Source: Ruminococcus sp.
GTDB lineage: Bacteria; Bacillota; Clostridia; Oscillospirales; Ruminococcaceae
Length of the DNA stretch: 64,000 bases
Direction of reading: 5' to 3'
Assembly: GCA_017543335.1 (NCBI GenBank)
Contig: JAFYGE010000049.1
Coordinates: forward strand, 1-64,000
The position numbers and the translations under genes are program-made. Of the stretch, positions 35,151 to 45,526 are shown piece by piece. The notes under the pieces are model-generated. The model was not told where the DNA came from. It was given only the letters and a program-made list of their open reading frames with translations, and searched no databases. The number at the start of each line of letters is the position of its first letter. Position 1 is the stretch's first letter.

Positions 35151-35222
35151 TAGTTTTTTGTAATTTTTGTTTAAAACACACAAAGAATTTTTACTGCTTT
35201 GTTTAATATGCTATTTGAGAGA

Positions 35223-36581
35223 TCACTGATTCTCATTAATAGAATCAAGCATAACTTTTACTATATTTTCCGCAGTTACGTAAGTTCCGTACTTATTTTC
35301 AAGTACTACACAGAAGGCGATAGGCAGCGACTCATCTTCGACGAAACCTACGAGAAGTGCATTTTCCTGAGCACCTTCTTTTACCTGAGCTGTACCGCTT
35401 TTTACTCCGATAGTATATCCGCCGATAGAGTAAGAATAATTATTTGCACCATTTGTGAGCAGCATCTCTTTGACTGTCGAAGCGGTATCTGGCAGGAAAA
35501 GTCTGTCACTGTGTTCAGTTTTAGCAGTTCCCTTGACCTTTCCGCTTACATCGGTATAGTGATCGATAAGATAAGGCATAGTCATTTTACCGGTCTCATT
35601 AGCGATAGCACTCTGCCACATCATAAGCTGTATAGGACTTACGAGGGTATCTCCCTGACCTATGCATCCCCATTGAGTGCGGAATTCGTTAGGATCAACG
35701 AGAGTAGTAGAAGCCCTCTCACATTTTATACCGTCAATATCAATATATCTTTCGTCATCGCCGTTGAGTGCATATCCGAGATCGTCGTAGACCTTCTTGA
35801 CCTTTTCAAGCGGCATATCCGGATCTTCAACAAGCTGGGCAAAGAAAGGATTACAGCTTTTTTCAATAGCCTGCTGAATATCAAGCTCACCATGACCGTA
35901 ACTGTTATGGCAGTCTATGTTTTTGCCTTCTTTATTTTCGTAAGAGCCGGTACAAGTGAAGCGTTTTGAGAAAAGCTTGTCCTGACCCATAATTTCGATA
36001 GCCGCAATAAGCGTTGATACTTTCTGAGTTGAGCCCGGAACTGTACCGTACATATTTTTTGACATAAGAGTAGCAGGAGGGAAATTTTCTATGTTTTCAT
36101 ATCCTTTAGTTACATCGAGAGAGGGGAGACTTGTGCAGACAAGGATCTCACCTGTTTTGTAATTATAAGCGACTGCACATCCGTCATTTCCGGCAAAAGC
36201 GTCGTATACAGCACGATTAGCCTTATGGTCGATCGTGGTATAAATAGCGGCTTTACCGTTGCTCTTGATACCTGTTGAGAAGCTGTAATTATTAAGTTTG
36301 AGTATATTCTGAGCAACGAGCGTATTGTCCATCTGACCTGAATCATCACCGATAAGGTTACCAACGTCTATAAAATAATTGTCAGGATACTCGCCATCGC
36401 CTGAGCCGTCAAAGAGTACATCACCAGTGCGGTCATAGACTTTTCCGAGTTCATGTTCATCAGTATGCATCATATAGAAGTTTGATTCACGCTGTATCTT
36501 GACGACAAGCACGATCATACCTATGATAAAAAAGGCAAGGAAAGCACTTATCAGCCTCTGACATCTTTTTATACTTTTCAA
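35223..36581 (-). CDS. class B penicillin-binding protein (transpeptidase)
   Basis: 452 residues. One N-terminal membrane helix (about 11-28), a short dimerisation/linker region, then a transpeptidase domain with the three active-site motifs STQK (184-187), SCN (242-244) and KSGT (394-397). It is smaller than FtsI/PBP2 and close in shape to the PbpA type coded with rodA and FHA genes in Actinobacteria. It makes peptidoglycan cross-links with the SEDS protein next door. It overlaps rodA by four bases (ATGA). I see no terminator in the 72 bases after its stop. Confidence 0.9.
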   Translation of the reverse strand: MKSIKRCQRLISAFLAFFIIGMIVLVVKIQRESNFYMMHTDEHELGKVYDRTGDVLFDGSGDGEYPDNYFIDVGNLIGDDSGQMDNTLVAQNILKLNNYSFSTGIKSNGKAAIYTTIDHKANRAVYDAFAGNDGCAVAYNYKTGEILVCTSLPSLDVTKGYENIENFPPATLMSKNMYGTVPGSTQKVSTLIAAIEIMGQDKLFSKRFTCTGSYENKEGKNIDCHNSYGHGELDIQQAIEKSCNPFFAQLVEDPDMPLEKVKKVYDDLGYALNGDDERYIDIDGIKCERASTTLVDPNEFRTQWGCIGQGDTLVSPIQLMMWQSAIANETGKMTMPYLIDHYTDVSGKVKGTAKTEHSDRLFLPDTASTVKEMLLTNGANNYSYSIGGYTIGVKSGTAQVKEGAQENALLVGFVEDESLPIAFCVVLENKYGTYVTAENIVKVMLDSINENQ

Positions 36582-37876
36582 GCTGTTTGCCTCCTTTTAT
36601 GGATTGGAGAATGAGTATGTTGTGCAGGCATCTTCATAGTTGGAGACTGACAAGCAACAAGCATACCGGCCATAAATCCGCTTATCATCATCGAGCTTCC
36701 TCCGGAAGAGATAAATGGTATTGTAACACCTGTAAATGGTATGAGATTGCAGGAGCCGAAGATATTAAGAGCCATTTGAACCGTAAATGCAGCTCCGACA
36801 CCTGCCGCCATAGTAGCATGATAGTAAGAGCGAGGCGGAGTGATAAGTGGGATGCTGATGAGAATGAGAATAGCAAATATAGTCATCAAAGCAAACATAA
36901 GTCCCCATTCTTCGGATATTGTAGCGAATACTATGTCGTTTTCATGAGCAAAAACGTTGCAGAGGTCGCCGTGACCGGGACCTTTACCAAACCAACCTCC
37001 GTTAGCGATACCTATAAGAGCCTGAGACTGCTGATAACCGTTACCATTTATGTCGTTCCAGATGTCAGCGTGAAGTCTGTCCTGAACGTATGCCGGAGCA
37101 AATTTGAATCCTACAAAAGCAACAGCCAGCAGTGCTGATGCAGCGGCAATAAGTTTCTTTTTAGAAAATTTCGCCTTAGGATAGCAGATTCTGAGTAGAA
37201 ATCCGCAAACAAAAATCCCCATGAAAGTTGGCAGACTTCCAAGGTCACGGCACCACCACTGCAAGAGACAGATAGCAGCTGTGAGACCCAAAAGAGCAAG
37301 GTTTTCATAGACTACATAGAAACCAAGCACCTTGTGGCGATTCTGCTGTTCAGTTATCGAAGTAGCACAAGCAAGTATAAATAAAGGCTTGATAAACTCA
37401 GAAGGCTGGAGTGAGAATGAACCTATGGATATCCACATAGCACGGCTTCCTGTCAACGTCAGAATAAGAATCATAAGGATTCCGATACCAATGTAAAAGT
37501 ACTTTCTTTGCTGCTGTAACCACTTATGATTTCGACAGAGCAGATAACCGCATCGACAGGCTACGAGAGCGACTATACAAGTCACAAAGTGCTTAATAGT
37601 ATCCTTATCGAATTCAACTTTGCCGAAACAAGCCTGAAAGATAGTACTCATATTCAGAATAAGTATGAGCAAGAAATCTATAGTATAGGAGCTTTGCTTG
37701 AAGAAAAGCATAGCAACGAAATATCCGATATCGAGTGCAACAACACATCCTGCAAGTAGAAAGACCTGTGAAGCGGAGTTATAGTCGCCATTGATAAAGA
37801 CATTTATCAGCATACCAACGTGAGCGAGAAGCACAAAAAGGCAAGAAGCAATATATGAACCGGTATTACCTGACAT
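36578..37876 (-). CDS. FtsW/RodA/SpoVE family (SEDS) protein
   Basis: Peptidoglycan glycosyltransferase, polytopic. 432 residues with about ten helices. GSFSLQPSEFIKP is the SEDS signature, GKGPGHGD and AHENDIVFATISEEWG are the later loops with the conserved Asp/Glu, and PFTGVTIPFISSGGSSM is the C-terminal motif. The ribosome site GGAGGG lies in the end of the FHA gene, which overlaps by 11 bases. Coupled to the class B PBP downstream, as usual for SEDS-bPBP pairs. Division, elongation and sporulation roles cannot be separated from sequence alone. Confidence 0.93.
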   Translation of the reverse strand: MSGNTGSYIASCLFVLLAHVGMLINVFINGDYNSASQVFLLAGCVVALDIGYFVAMLFFKQSSYTIDFLLILILNMSTIFQACFGKVEFDKDTIKHFVTCIVALVACRCGYLLCRNHKWLQQQRKYFYIGIGILMILILTLTGSRAMWISIGSFSLQPSEFIKPLFILACATSITEQQNRHKVLGFYVVYENLALLGLTAAICLLQWWCRDLGSLPTFMGIFVCGFLLRICYPKAKFSKKKLIAAASALLAVAFVGFKFAPAYVQDRLHADIWNDINGNGYQQSQALIGIANGGWFGKGPGHGDLCNVFAHENDIVFATISEEWGLMFALMTIFAILILISIPLITPPRSYYHATMAAGVGAAFTVQMALNIFGSCNLIPFTGVTIPFISSGGSSMMISGFMAGMLVACQSPTMKMPAQHTHSPIHKRRQTA

Positions 37877-38285
37877 TGATGTCCCTCCTTTGTCTGAAAA
37901 TTAGTCGTCTGTTGCCAAGTGAGATAATGTCATTCGGTATTAATTGAGCCTGTCTGACAGGGGTACCGTTTATAAGGATACCCGATGTAGAGCCCATGTC
38001 AGTTATAGTCCATATTCCGTTTGAGACACTGAGAATAGCGTGATAACGAGATACCGACATATCCGGCAGACGTATATCAGCAGAAGCGTGTCTGCCGATC
38101 AGAATTTCATCGCATCCAAGCGGATAGACATTAACATTATCTGCAAGTTCCATAAAACTTGTTATTCTATTCCATCTTTTATTGCTTGTAGAGCGTTCAT
38201 GGTAGGCAGAATAAAGAAGTACAAGAATACAAATATCCAAAGCCGCAGCAGCTACGGCACATAATATAAGATTGAGCGAGCTCAA
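37866..38285 (-). CDS. FHA-domain membrane protein
   Basis: 139 residues from TTG 38285, which follows GGAGGTG by 6 bases. A longer frame from GTG 38333 would cross the promoter -10 box and is rejected. One N-terminal membrane helix (about 5-24), then an FHA domain: IGRHASADIRL, VSRYHA, GSTSGILING, the phosphothreonine-binding set (GR, S, H, N). It is the first gene of FHA-rodA-pbp. No Ser/Thr kinase or phosphatase gene is near, unlike the actinobacterial operon of similar content. Confidence 0.88.
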   Translation of the reverse strand: MSSLNLILCAVAAAALDICILVLLYSAYHERSTSNKRWNRITSFMELADNVNVYPLGCDEILIGRHASADIRLPDMSVSRYHAILSVSNGIWTITDMGSTSGILINGTPVRQAQLIPNDIISLGNRRLIFRQRRDINVR

Positions 38286-38318
38286 AGAAAACACCTCCAA
38301 TGAATAATACCATGGATT

Positions 38319-38347
38319 ATTATACCACACCACATAAATGAATGCAA
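38319..38347 (-). promoter_or_regulatory. promoter of FHA-rodA-pbp operon
   Basis: On the minus strand: TTGCAT (38347-38342), 17 bases, TATAAT (38324-38319), with TG one base before the -10. The transcript would start near 38311, about 26 bases before the TTG start. Confidence 0.7.
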
Positions 38348-38398
38348 TATGAATTAATCAAATTTAACCAATTGTTACGAAAGCGTAATAAAAGCAAA

Positions 38399-38422
38399 AC
38401 CGGAGAGCAATAACTCTCCGGT
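38399..38422 (-). terminator. terminator of the rnj-ftsH operon
   Basis: ACCGGAGAG-caataa-CTCTCCGGT. On the minus strand it is followed by TTTGCTTTTATT. It ends the 9-kb operon 5 bases after the ftsH stop. Confidence 0.88.
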
Positions 38423-38427
38423 AAAAA

Positions 38428-40353
38428 TTAATCAATATCAGTTACAGGTTCTTCGTCAATTGAACTTGAAGAGCTTGAATCGGACTCTTCTGTTGAATCG
38501 ATGACAGTCAGTTCACCTTTCATAAGTTTTTCAAAGTCAGGACCGTCGATCTTTTCATGAATGAGGAGATATTTTGCGAGAAGATGCATCTTATCGCTGT
38601 TATTTTTGATGAGCTCAGTACAATCGCTGTGAGCCTTATCGATAATCATTTTAACTTCTTCATCGATCTGAGCTGCAATAGCTTCACTGTAATTTCTTGT
38701 ATGACCGTAATCCTTACCGAGGAATACCTCATCATTTTCAGAGCCATAAACAACAGTACCTATCTTTCCGGAGAAACCATACTTAGTAACCATGCTTCTT
38801 GCAATAGAAGTAGCTCTTTCGATATCGTTAGAAGCTCCGGTAGATATATCGTCAATGAATATTTCCTCTGCGACACGTCCGCCGAGGAGCATAATGATCT
38901 TTTCACGCATCTGGTTTCTTGAAACGTGCTGATCATCGGAATCAGGTCTTGTAACGGTAAGTCCGGCAGCCATACCACGCTGAATGATAGTTACCTGATG
39001 AACCTTATCCTGAGTTTTAAGGTTGTATGCAGCTACAGCGTGACCAGCTTCGTGATAAGCAGTAACTTTTTTATCGTGCTCTGAAACGATCCTTGATTTC
39101 TTTTCAGGACCAGCTATTACCTTCATAGTAGCTTCTTCAATATCAGATTCTGTGATAGCCATTCGGTCATTTCTTGCAGCGAGAAGAGCAGCTTCGTTGA
39201 GAAGATTTTCAAGGTCAGCACCGGTAAATCCCTGAGTAGTCTGAGCGATGACTTTAAGGTCAACATCCGGACCAAGAGGTTTATTCTTAGCATGAACTTT
39301 GAGAATGTCCTCACGTCCCTTTACATCCGGATAACCAACAACGATCTGTCTGTCGAAACGTCCCGGACGGAGAAGAGCAGGGTCGAGAATATCACGGCGG
39401 TTAGTAGCGGCAATTACAATAACGCTTTCATTGCCGGTAAAGCCGTCCATTTCAACGAGAAGCTGGTTAAGAGTCTGTTCTCTTTCATCGTGACCGCCGC
39501 CAAGACCGGCACCTCTGTGACGACCTACAGCATCGATCTCATCGATGAATATGATAGCAGGAGCGTGCTTTTTAGCCTGTTCAAAGAGATCTCTTACTCT
39601 TGAAGCACCGACTCCGACGAACATTTCAACGAAGTCTGAACCGGAGATAGGGAAGAACGGGCATCCAGCCTCGCCGGCTACAGCTCTTGCGAGGAGGGTC
39701 TTACCTGTACCCGGAGGGCCGAGAAGAAGCACACCCTTTGGAACTTTAGCACCGATCTCCTTATATTTATTTGGATGTTTAAGGAAGTCAACGATCTCTT
39801 CGAGCTCCTGTTTTTCCTCATCAGCACCGGCAACATCCTTGAATGTAGCCTTACGTGCATTTGCCTGATTTTTCAGATTAGCCTTACCGAAAGAAGTGTA
39901 CTTACCGCCGCCGCCGCTTTGTTTCATCATGAAATAGAGAATAGCACAGCCGAGGAGGACTGTAAGGATAACAGGTATCAAAGAATACAGCCATGTTCTG
40001 TCAGTTATCTTAATATAGTTCTGATCGAGTTTTATCTCGTCAGCCTTATGTTTTTCGTTGAACTTCTTACGGTAGTCCTTAGTCTCATCGAGGAAAATGC
40101 TGACATTAGGAACTTCGTACTTATGCTCTTTGTCATCGTCAATAGTCTTATAGGTGAGTTCACCGGAGCCAAGATCAAGTTCATACTCAGATATCTGGTA
40201 GTTATCGAAGAGCTCCATGACCTCGTTGTAATCAGATTTATCCGAATTTTTGGAAAGCTTTGAACTTACAAAATAGATACATCCGATAGCAAGGAGAATA
40301 ATCAGAAGATAAGTAAAAATACCTCTGTTCTTTTTTGGTGTCAAGATATCCAC
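38428..40353 (-). CDS. ftsH: ATP-dependent zinc metalloprotease FtsH
   Basis: Membrane-bound AAA protease for quality control. 641 residues. Two membrane helices (about 12-30 and 122-142), Walker A GPPGTGKT (212-219), Walker [10 protein letters not shown] (267-275), SRH region and zinc site HEAGH (434-438), with a Ser/Asp-rich tail. It is the last gene of its operon, 18 bases after tilS. The hpt gene often found between tilS and ftsH is missing here. Confidence 0.96.
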   Translation of the reverse strand: MDILTPKKNRGIFTYLLIILLAIGCIYFVSSKLSKNSDKSDYNEVMELFDNYQISEYELDLGSGELTYKTIDDDKEHKYEVPNVSIFLDETKDYRKKFNEKHKADEIKLDQNYIKITDRTWLYSLIPVILTVLLGCAILYFMMKQSGGGGKYTSFGKANLKNQANARKATFKDVAGADEEKQELEEIVDFLKHPNKYKEIGAKVPKGVLLLGPPGTGKTLLARAVAGEAGCPFFPISGSDFVEMFVGVGASRVRDLFEQAKKHAPAIIFIDEIDAVGRHRGAGLGGGHDEREQTLNQLLVEMDGFTGNESVIVIAATNRRDILDPALLRPGRFDRQIVVGYPDVKGREDILKVHAKNKPLGPDVDLKVIAQTTQGFTGADLENLLNEAALLAARNDRMAITESDIEEATMKVIAGPEKKSRIVSEHDKKVTAYHEAGHAVAAYNLKTQDKVHQVTIIQRGMAAGLTVTRPDSDDQHVSRNQMREKIIMLLGGRVAEEIFIDDISTGASNDIERATSIARSMVTKYGFSGKIGTVVYGSENDEVFLGKDYGHTRNYSEAIAAQIDEEVKMIIDKAHSDCTELIKNNSDKMHLLAKYLLIHEKIDGPDFEKLMKGELTVIDSTEESDSSSSSSIDEEPVTDID

Positions 40354-40371
40354 TCCAATCGTAATATAGAA

Positions 40372-41703
40372 TTATCTTATGCTTATCATAAGGATTCTTG
40401 CAGTATTTTCGGAGATCTTGACTCTGTCAGCGATACCGATACGTTCCGCAAAGATTGTACCTTTTTCGTCCTCGATAAAATGAAGTTCAGGACGCAGTTT
40501 TTCAGGTACTTTTTCATTAATAAGCTTTTTGACTGAGGAACTGAAATTCCTTCCTTTGAGCTGTATACGGTCGCCGAAGCGTCTGTTGCGTACGACAGCT
40601 CTTCCTATTATTTTATCATAATCTAACATATAAAATGTTAACATTTTATGAACATTTTCAATTTTCTTCAAATTATCACAATCGACTATCTCACAGTGAA
40701 GAATTTTATCCTTGAAAATCGAATTATCTCCAATATTGAGATCAGCCGACAGCAATTGATGTTCATTTGAGACATAGAGCTTTATTAACTCAATACTTCC
40801 GTTTTTAGCTTTTAAGAAAAGGTCACCGGAGACATTCAGCTGTCCGCTTGACATGAGCAGCTCATCAGCTTTATCGAGTCTGTCGTGAGAATAGGGGATA
40901 TGATTTTCAGTAAGGAGTTTTGCGATACATCTTTTCCGAATAACTCCGTTATATTTTGATAATCCGACCAGTGAAGTGCCTTTTTTGCATTCTGAATAAG
41001 CCTCACTGCACAAGTCTGAGATAAAGGAATTCTCTTCTCTGAGCGTACTAAATGAATTGACGGAAGTAGTGATAACGGAAGAATTTATTTTCTCCAACAC
41101 AGGTACGATCTGATGCCTTATCATATTTCTTGTATAATCATCGGACAAATTTGTGCTGTCTGTAACATGATCCTGTCCGTGATTTCTGAGATATTCTTCA
41201 ATTTCGCATCGAGTTACGGTAAGAAGAGGTCTTATTATGTTATCACGCTTGACCGGGATTCCGGAAAGACCTTTTATTCCCGTACCACGAGTTAGATTAA
41301 GAACAGCAGTTTCAAGATTGTCATTTGCATTATGAGCAGTAGCCATAAGTTTACCTTCTGAAACCTCTGCAAAGGCTCTATAACGCAATTTTCGAGCTGC
41401 TTCTTCAAGAGAGAGAGAGTACTCCTTAGCGTACTCCGGAACATTATATATTATTGCAGTAAATGGGATCTGAAGTTTCTCGCAAAGCTTACTGCAAAAT
41501 TGTTCATCTCTGTCGCTTTCTTCACCACGAATGCAGTGATTAACGTGAAGTGCTTCAACTTTAAAGTCCAATATAGGAGATAGTTCGTTAAGCACCATAA
41601 GGAGCGAAACGCTGTCAGCTCCGCCGGATAGTCCGCATACAACCGTGTCACCGCTATTGATAAGGGAGTTTTCTTTAATAAAATTCAGAACTTTATCGGT
41701 CAT
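40372..41703 (-). CDS. tilS: tRNA(Ile)-lysidine synthase
   Basis: Modifies C34 of the AUA-reading tRNA-Ile to lysidine. The start is ATG 41703 (443 residues), with GAGGAAC in the end of dnaB; a longer frame runs back into dnaB and is not used. PP-loop SGGADS (26-31), the MATAHNANDNLET region, RGTGIKGLSGIP, and a C-terminal tRNA-binding domain (RNRRFGDRIQLKGRNFSSSVKKLINE). Confidence 0.92.
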   Translation of the reverse strand: MTDKVLNFIKENSLINSGDTVVCGLSGGADSVSLLMVLNELSPILDFKVEALHVNHCIRGEESDRDEQFCSKLCEKLQIPFTAIIYNVPEYAKEYSLSLEEAARKLRYRAFAEVSEGKLMATAHNANDNLETAVLNLTRGTGIKGLSGIPVKRDNIIRPLLTVTRCEIEEYLRNHGQDHVTDSTNLSDDYTRNMIRHQIVPVLEKINSSVITTSVNSFSTLREENSFISDLCSEAYSECKKGTSLVGLSKYNGVIRKRCIAKLLTENHIPYSHDRLDKADELLMSSGQLNVSGDLFLKAKNGSIELIKLYVSNEHQLLSADLNIGDNSIFKDKILHCEIVDCDNLKKIENVHKMLTFYMLDYDKIIGRAVVRNRRFGDRIQLKGRNFSSSVKKLINEKVPEKLRPELHFIEDEKGTIFAERIGIADRVKISENTARILMISIR

Positions 41704-41704
41704 A

Positions 41705-43060
41705 TCATTGTTCCTCAGGCGGTGTAGTATAGTCAGGGTTAGAGAATCTTGTGAACTGACCGTCCCAGATGAGCTCAACTGTACCGGTCTCGCCGTGTCT
41801 GTTTTTAGCGACTATACACTCAGAAATATTCTGTTTTGGACTTTCTTTATTGTAATAAGCCTCACGGTAGAGGAAAAGAACTATATCAGCATCCTGCTCG
41901 ATAGAACCTGATTCACGCAGGTCTGAAAGCATCGGACGTTTATCTGTACGGCTCTCGACTGCACGAGAAAGCTGTGAAAGAAGAATAACCGGAACATTCA
42001 GCTCTTTAGCCATAACTTTAAGCTGACGTGTTATCTCGGAAATTACAACAACTCTGTTATCTGACTTTGAAGTAGATTCCATGAGCTGAAGGTAGTCGAT
42101 GATGACAAGACCGAGATTTTTTGTTCGTCTGAGCTTTGCCTTCATTTGCTGAACAGTCATACTTGCGGTATCATCGATATAGAGTGGGAGAGTGCTCAGA
42201 TAGCCGGCACTTACAGCCAATTTCACCCAATCGTCGCCGGATATTCTGCCGTTTCTGAGATTATGTGATTCAACCAGAGCTTCTGTAGAAAGAATACGTG
42301 TAGCAAGCTGCTCCTTTGACATTTCGAGGTTGAAGGTCACGACTTCCTTTTCTGAACGTCTTGCGACATTAGTGGCGATATTCATAGCAAAAGAGGTCTT
42401 ACCCATACCAGGACGGGCAGCTATTATTATCAGGTCCGACTTATTAAGACCTGAAGTAATGCTGTCAAGGAGCGTAAATCCGGTACGAGCTCCGACGTAC
42501 TTATCCTTATCCGGACCTGAAATTTTACCCAGACGGTCATAAGCTTCGGTAATAGCATCGGCAAGAGGAACAAGTCCACGCACATCACGTCCCTGACGGA
42601 TGTCATAAATTTTCTGTTCAGCAGCATCGAGCAGAAGCTGTGCATCGTGCTCACCGGCTTGAATTTCCTCCAGAATAGTTCTTGCAGTATAGCTAAGACT
42701 TCTTATGAAGTATTTATCAGCAACTATCTTGCAGTAGCTTGCAATATTTGAAGTTGAGGGGAGCATATTTCCTATTTCAGCGAGATATTTTCTTCCCTCT
42801 GCCGGACTGTCAAATATATGAGCTTTTTCAGCTTCATTGAGGAGCGTTACAACGTCGACAGCCTGACCTGATGAATCCATGCGTAATATTATCGAGTAAA
42901 TAGCTTTATGCTGTTCACTGTAAAAATACTCAGGTTTTATGAGCTCGATGACCTCAGCTAAAACAGAAGGCTGGGAAATTATAGCACCTAAAACGGACTG
43001 CTCCGCCTCGATGCTGTGTGGCAGCTCTCGGGCGGAGAGTAAGAGTTCATTATTGTCCAT
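41705..43060 (-). CDS. dnaB: replicative DNA helicase
   Basis: Hexameric fork helicase. From ATG 43060 it is 451 residues; TTG 43072 in the same frame overlaps the rplI stop and would add four residues. The N-terminal DnaB domain (PHSIEAEQSVLGAI) and RecA-like C-domain with Walker A ARPGMGKTS (about 212-220), IIDYLQLM and the LSQLSRAVE region are intact. No intein is visible. It sits between rplI and tilS. Confidence 0.95.
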   Translation of the reverse strand: MDNNELLLSARELPHSIEAEQSVLGAIISQPSVLAEVIELIKPEYFYSEQHKAIYSIILRMDSSGQAVDVVTLLNEAEKAHIFDSPAEGRKYLAEIGNMLPSTSNIASYCKIVADKYFIRSLSYTARTILEEIQAGEHDAQLLLDAAEQKIYDIRQGRDVRGLVPLADAITEAYDRLGKISGPDKDKYVGARTGFTLLDSITSGLNKSDLIIIAARPGMGKTSFAMNIATNVARRSEKEVVTFNLEMSKEQLATRILSTEALVESHNLRNGRISGDDWVKLAVSAGYLSTLPLYIDDTASMTVQQMKAKLRRTKNLGLVIIDYLQLMESTSKSDNRVVVISEITRQLKVMAKELNVPVILLSQLSRAVESRTDKRPMLSDLRESGSIEQDADIVLFLYREAYYNKESPKQNISECIVAKNRHGETGTVELIWDGQFTRFSNPDYTTPPEEQ

Positions 43061-43068
43061 AGTACCGA

Positions 43069-43515
43069 TCAACCTTCGCTGACTTCAACGTCAACTGTTT
43101 CGGATACACCATTATAGAATTTAAGGGTCGCAGTATAAGAGCCGAAGTTCTTTATATCAGTGCTGAGAGTGATCTTCTTTTTGTCGAGCTTAACGCCGAA
43201 CTGCTTATCAAGAGCTTCTGCGACGTTTGCAGCTGTAACGGAACCGAAAAGCTTTCCGTTTGAACCGGCTTTAGCTGTGATATTGACCTTCTTGCCCTTA
43301 ACTTTAGCAGCGGATTCTTTAGCAGACTGTATTTCAAGGTCAATTTTATGCTGAGCAGAGGACTGCTGTCCCTGAAGTTTTGTCATATTCTCAGGAGTAG
43401 CTTCTACAGCCAATCCCTTAGGAAGGAGCATATTTCTTGCATATCCGTCAGCAACATTCTTTACTTCTCCTTTTTTTCCGGAGCCTTTAACGTCCTGTAA
43501 GAAAATAATTTTCAT
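43069..43515 (-). CDS. rplI: 50S ribosomal protein bL9
   Basis: 148 residues with the usual two-domain shape. The N-domain begins [21 protein letters not shown] and contains [11 protein letters not shown]; a long connecting helix and the C-domain follow. The gdpP-rplI-dnaB order is classic for Firmicutes. The stop overlaps the first codons of the dnaB frame. Confidence 0.96.
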   Translation of the reverse strand: MKIIFLQDVKGSGKKGEVKNVADGYARNMLLPKGLAVEATPENMTKLQGQQSSAQHKIDLEIQSAKESAAKVKGKKVNITAKAGSNGKLFGSVTAANVAEALDKQFGVKLDKKKITLSTDIKNFGSYTATLKFYNGVSETVDVEVSEG

Positions 43516-43533
43516 ATTAAAACAACCTTTCTA

Positions 43534-45504
43534 TTATGTAATATCATTATAATAATTATCAATTATAGAGATCAAAGATTCGATAGTATCGTTAATTGAA
43601 GTGTTTTCGAGCTGAGTAGCAGCCATAGTCTGATGACCACCGCCTCCGAGCTGTTCCATAATGACCTGAACATTCATTGCACCGAGAGAACGTGCCGAGA
43701 TATTTATAATATCTCCTGTACGATATATAACAAACGAAGCGTCCACATCGGTTATATTCAGGAGCTCATCGGCAGCCTGAGGAGCAACAATTCTTATATC
43801 ATCCGACTGTTCCTCCGTAAAAGCTATCGCACATCGAGAGTGGACATTTGCCGAACTTACAATGTTAGTCTTTCTCTTGTACGACTCAAACGAATTAGAG
43901 AACAACAGCTTTACAGCGACAGTATCAGCACCGAGTTTTTTCAGATATGCCGCAGCCTCAAATGTACGCACACCTGTCCTCATGATAAAGTTTTTAGTAT
44001 CAAGCATTATACCTGAAAGCAGAGCTTCAGCGTATATACTTTGCAGTCTTTCTTCTGAATCATAACGGAAGTACTGTATGACCTCCGTGACCATTTCAGA
44101 AGCAGATGATGCATACGGTTCATGATGGAAGATAACGGCATTGTCGATGAAATTGACCGTCTTTCTGTGGTGATCGATAACAACAACTGATTTTGCCGAT
44201 TCATAGAGCTTTTTGCTTTCAATAAAGTCTTTGTTATGAGTATCGACTATTATCAGCAGATCGTTTTCACCGATACTTTCCTCAGCATCAGCCGGAGAGA
44301 TGAACAATTCGTTTTCAGTTTGTTCTTCAACAATATCGATCAGATTAGAAGCAAGATTTTTTGTTCTGTCAACGACGATATAAGCTTCTTTGCCGAGAAG
44401 ATTTATTGCACCGGCAATACCGCATGAAGCACCGACAGAATCAAGGTCACCGAATCTGTGACCCATTACGAATACTCTGTCAGAATTAATTATAAGATCC
44501 TGAAGAGCATTGGAAATGACTCTTGTTTTAGCGTGGGAACGTTTTTCGACGCCCTTAGATACACCGCCGAAGAAGCGGTAGCCGTTATCAGTTTTAACGA
44601 CAGCCTGATCTCCGCCACGTCCGAGAGCCATATCTATACACTGACGTGCGATTTTTTCACTTTCAGCAAGATCATCCGCCCCCAGACCGACACCGATCGA
44701 AAAGGTGAGAGGATACTTACCTGATATTTTAATACTTCTTGCAGAATCAAGTATCCTGAACTTCTCATCAATAACTTTCTGCAAATATTTATTTTCAATT
44801 ATAGCATAGAAAGTATTTGAAGAAGTTTTCTTTACGAAGCAGTTTGTAGTTTTAGTAAAGTTTTCGATGATCTTTTCGGTTTCAAGGGAAGTCTGGGACT
44901 TTTCACTTTCCTTGGCATTCTGCATGATCTCATCGTAGTTATCGATCGTAATGATGACTACATTCTGATGAGAGTCGTCGGAATGTCTTTTTAAGGTATA
45001 GTAATCAGTCTGATCGTGAAAAAACAACACAGTAAAAGAGATATCATGTTTATCAAATTTTTCAGCCTTGACTTTATATATGCTCCCGTTTATAGGGCAA
45101 ATTGCACATCCGTTAGCACGCAGAGAAGAAACGTCGATCTTGACGAATCCCTCCAGATCCATACCAAAGACGTCCTGTCCAAGGCTTATTTTTTCAGAGA
45201 ATATCTGATTATACCAGACAAACTGTCGGTTTTCATCAATAACGGCGATAGGAGCCGGCAGTGAGTTCATATATTCAGCAGCAGTATTTTCAAGATGTGA
45301 ATTCATTTTCGAGATATGTCTGAATGAATTCCTGGTATAGATAAGGTAAAGACAAATACAGGCAGCCATAAGCATAAATGCTGAGATCAGGCAGAACAGA
45401 CCTATCCTGCCATTATAGCTGTGAAGTATCAAAGCAGACACTGTTACATCGGTCAGCAGCAAAAGCTGGAGAACAAGGAGTGCTGCCGGGAATTTATTTT
45501 TCAC
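43534..45504 (-). CDS. gdpP: cyclic-di-AMP phosphodiesterase GdpP-like
   Basis: Hydrolyses c-di-AMP and so affects wall and potassium balance. 656 residues. Two membrane helices (about 7-26 and 36-56), a PAS-like domain (about 75-170), a degenerate GGDEF domain (about 175-310, without an intact GGDEF motif), then DHH/DHHA1 with GHRFGDLDS (348-356), VDTHN (420-424), DHH (444-446) and GGGGHQTMAA at the end. Length and order match B. subtilis GdpP (YybT). Confidence 0.93.
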   Translation of the reverse strand: MKNKFPAALLVLQLLLLTDVTVSALILHSYNGRIGLFCLISAFMLMAACICLYLIYTRNSFRHISKMNSHLENTAAEYMNSLPAPIAVIDENRQFVWYNQIFSEKISLGQDVFGMDLEGFVKIDVSSLRANGCAICPINGSIYKVKAEKFDKHDISFTVLFFHDQTDYYTLKRHSDDSHQNVVIITIDNYDEIMQNAKESEKSQTSLETEKIIENFTKTTNCFVKKTSSNTFYAIIENKYLQKVIDEKFRILDSARSIKISGKYPLTFSIGVGLGADDLAESEKIARQCIDMALGRGGDQAVVKTDNGYRFFGGVSKGVEKRSHAKTRVISNALQDLIINSDRVFVMGHRFGDLDSVGASCGIAGAINLLGKEAYIVVDRTKNLASNLIDIVEEQTENELFISPADAEESIGENDLLIIVDTHNKDFIESKKLYESAKSVVVIDHHRKTVNFIDNAVIFHHEPYASSASEMVTEVIQYFRYDSEERLQSIYAEALLSGIMLDTKNFIMRTGVRTFEAAAYLKKLGADTVAVKLLFSNSFESYKRKTNIVSSANVHSRCAIAFTEEQSDDIRIVAPQAADELLNITDVDASFVIYRTGDIINISARSLGAMNVQVIMEQLGGGGHQTMAATQLENTSINDTIESLISIIDNYYNDIT

Positions 45505-45526
45505 TTTCCTGACTCCTTTCGGACAA

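Noticed and set aside
38286-38333. Longer FHA protein starting at GTG 38333
   Set aside because: Those codons include the promoter -10 box and lie before the GGAGGTG site; TTG 38285 fits far better.
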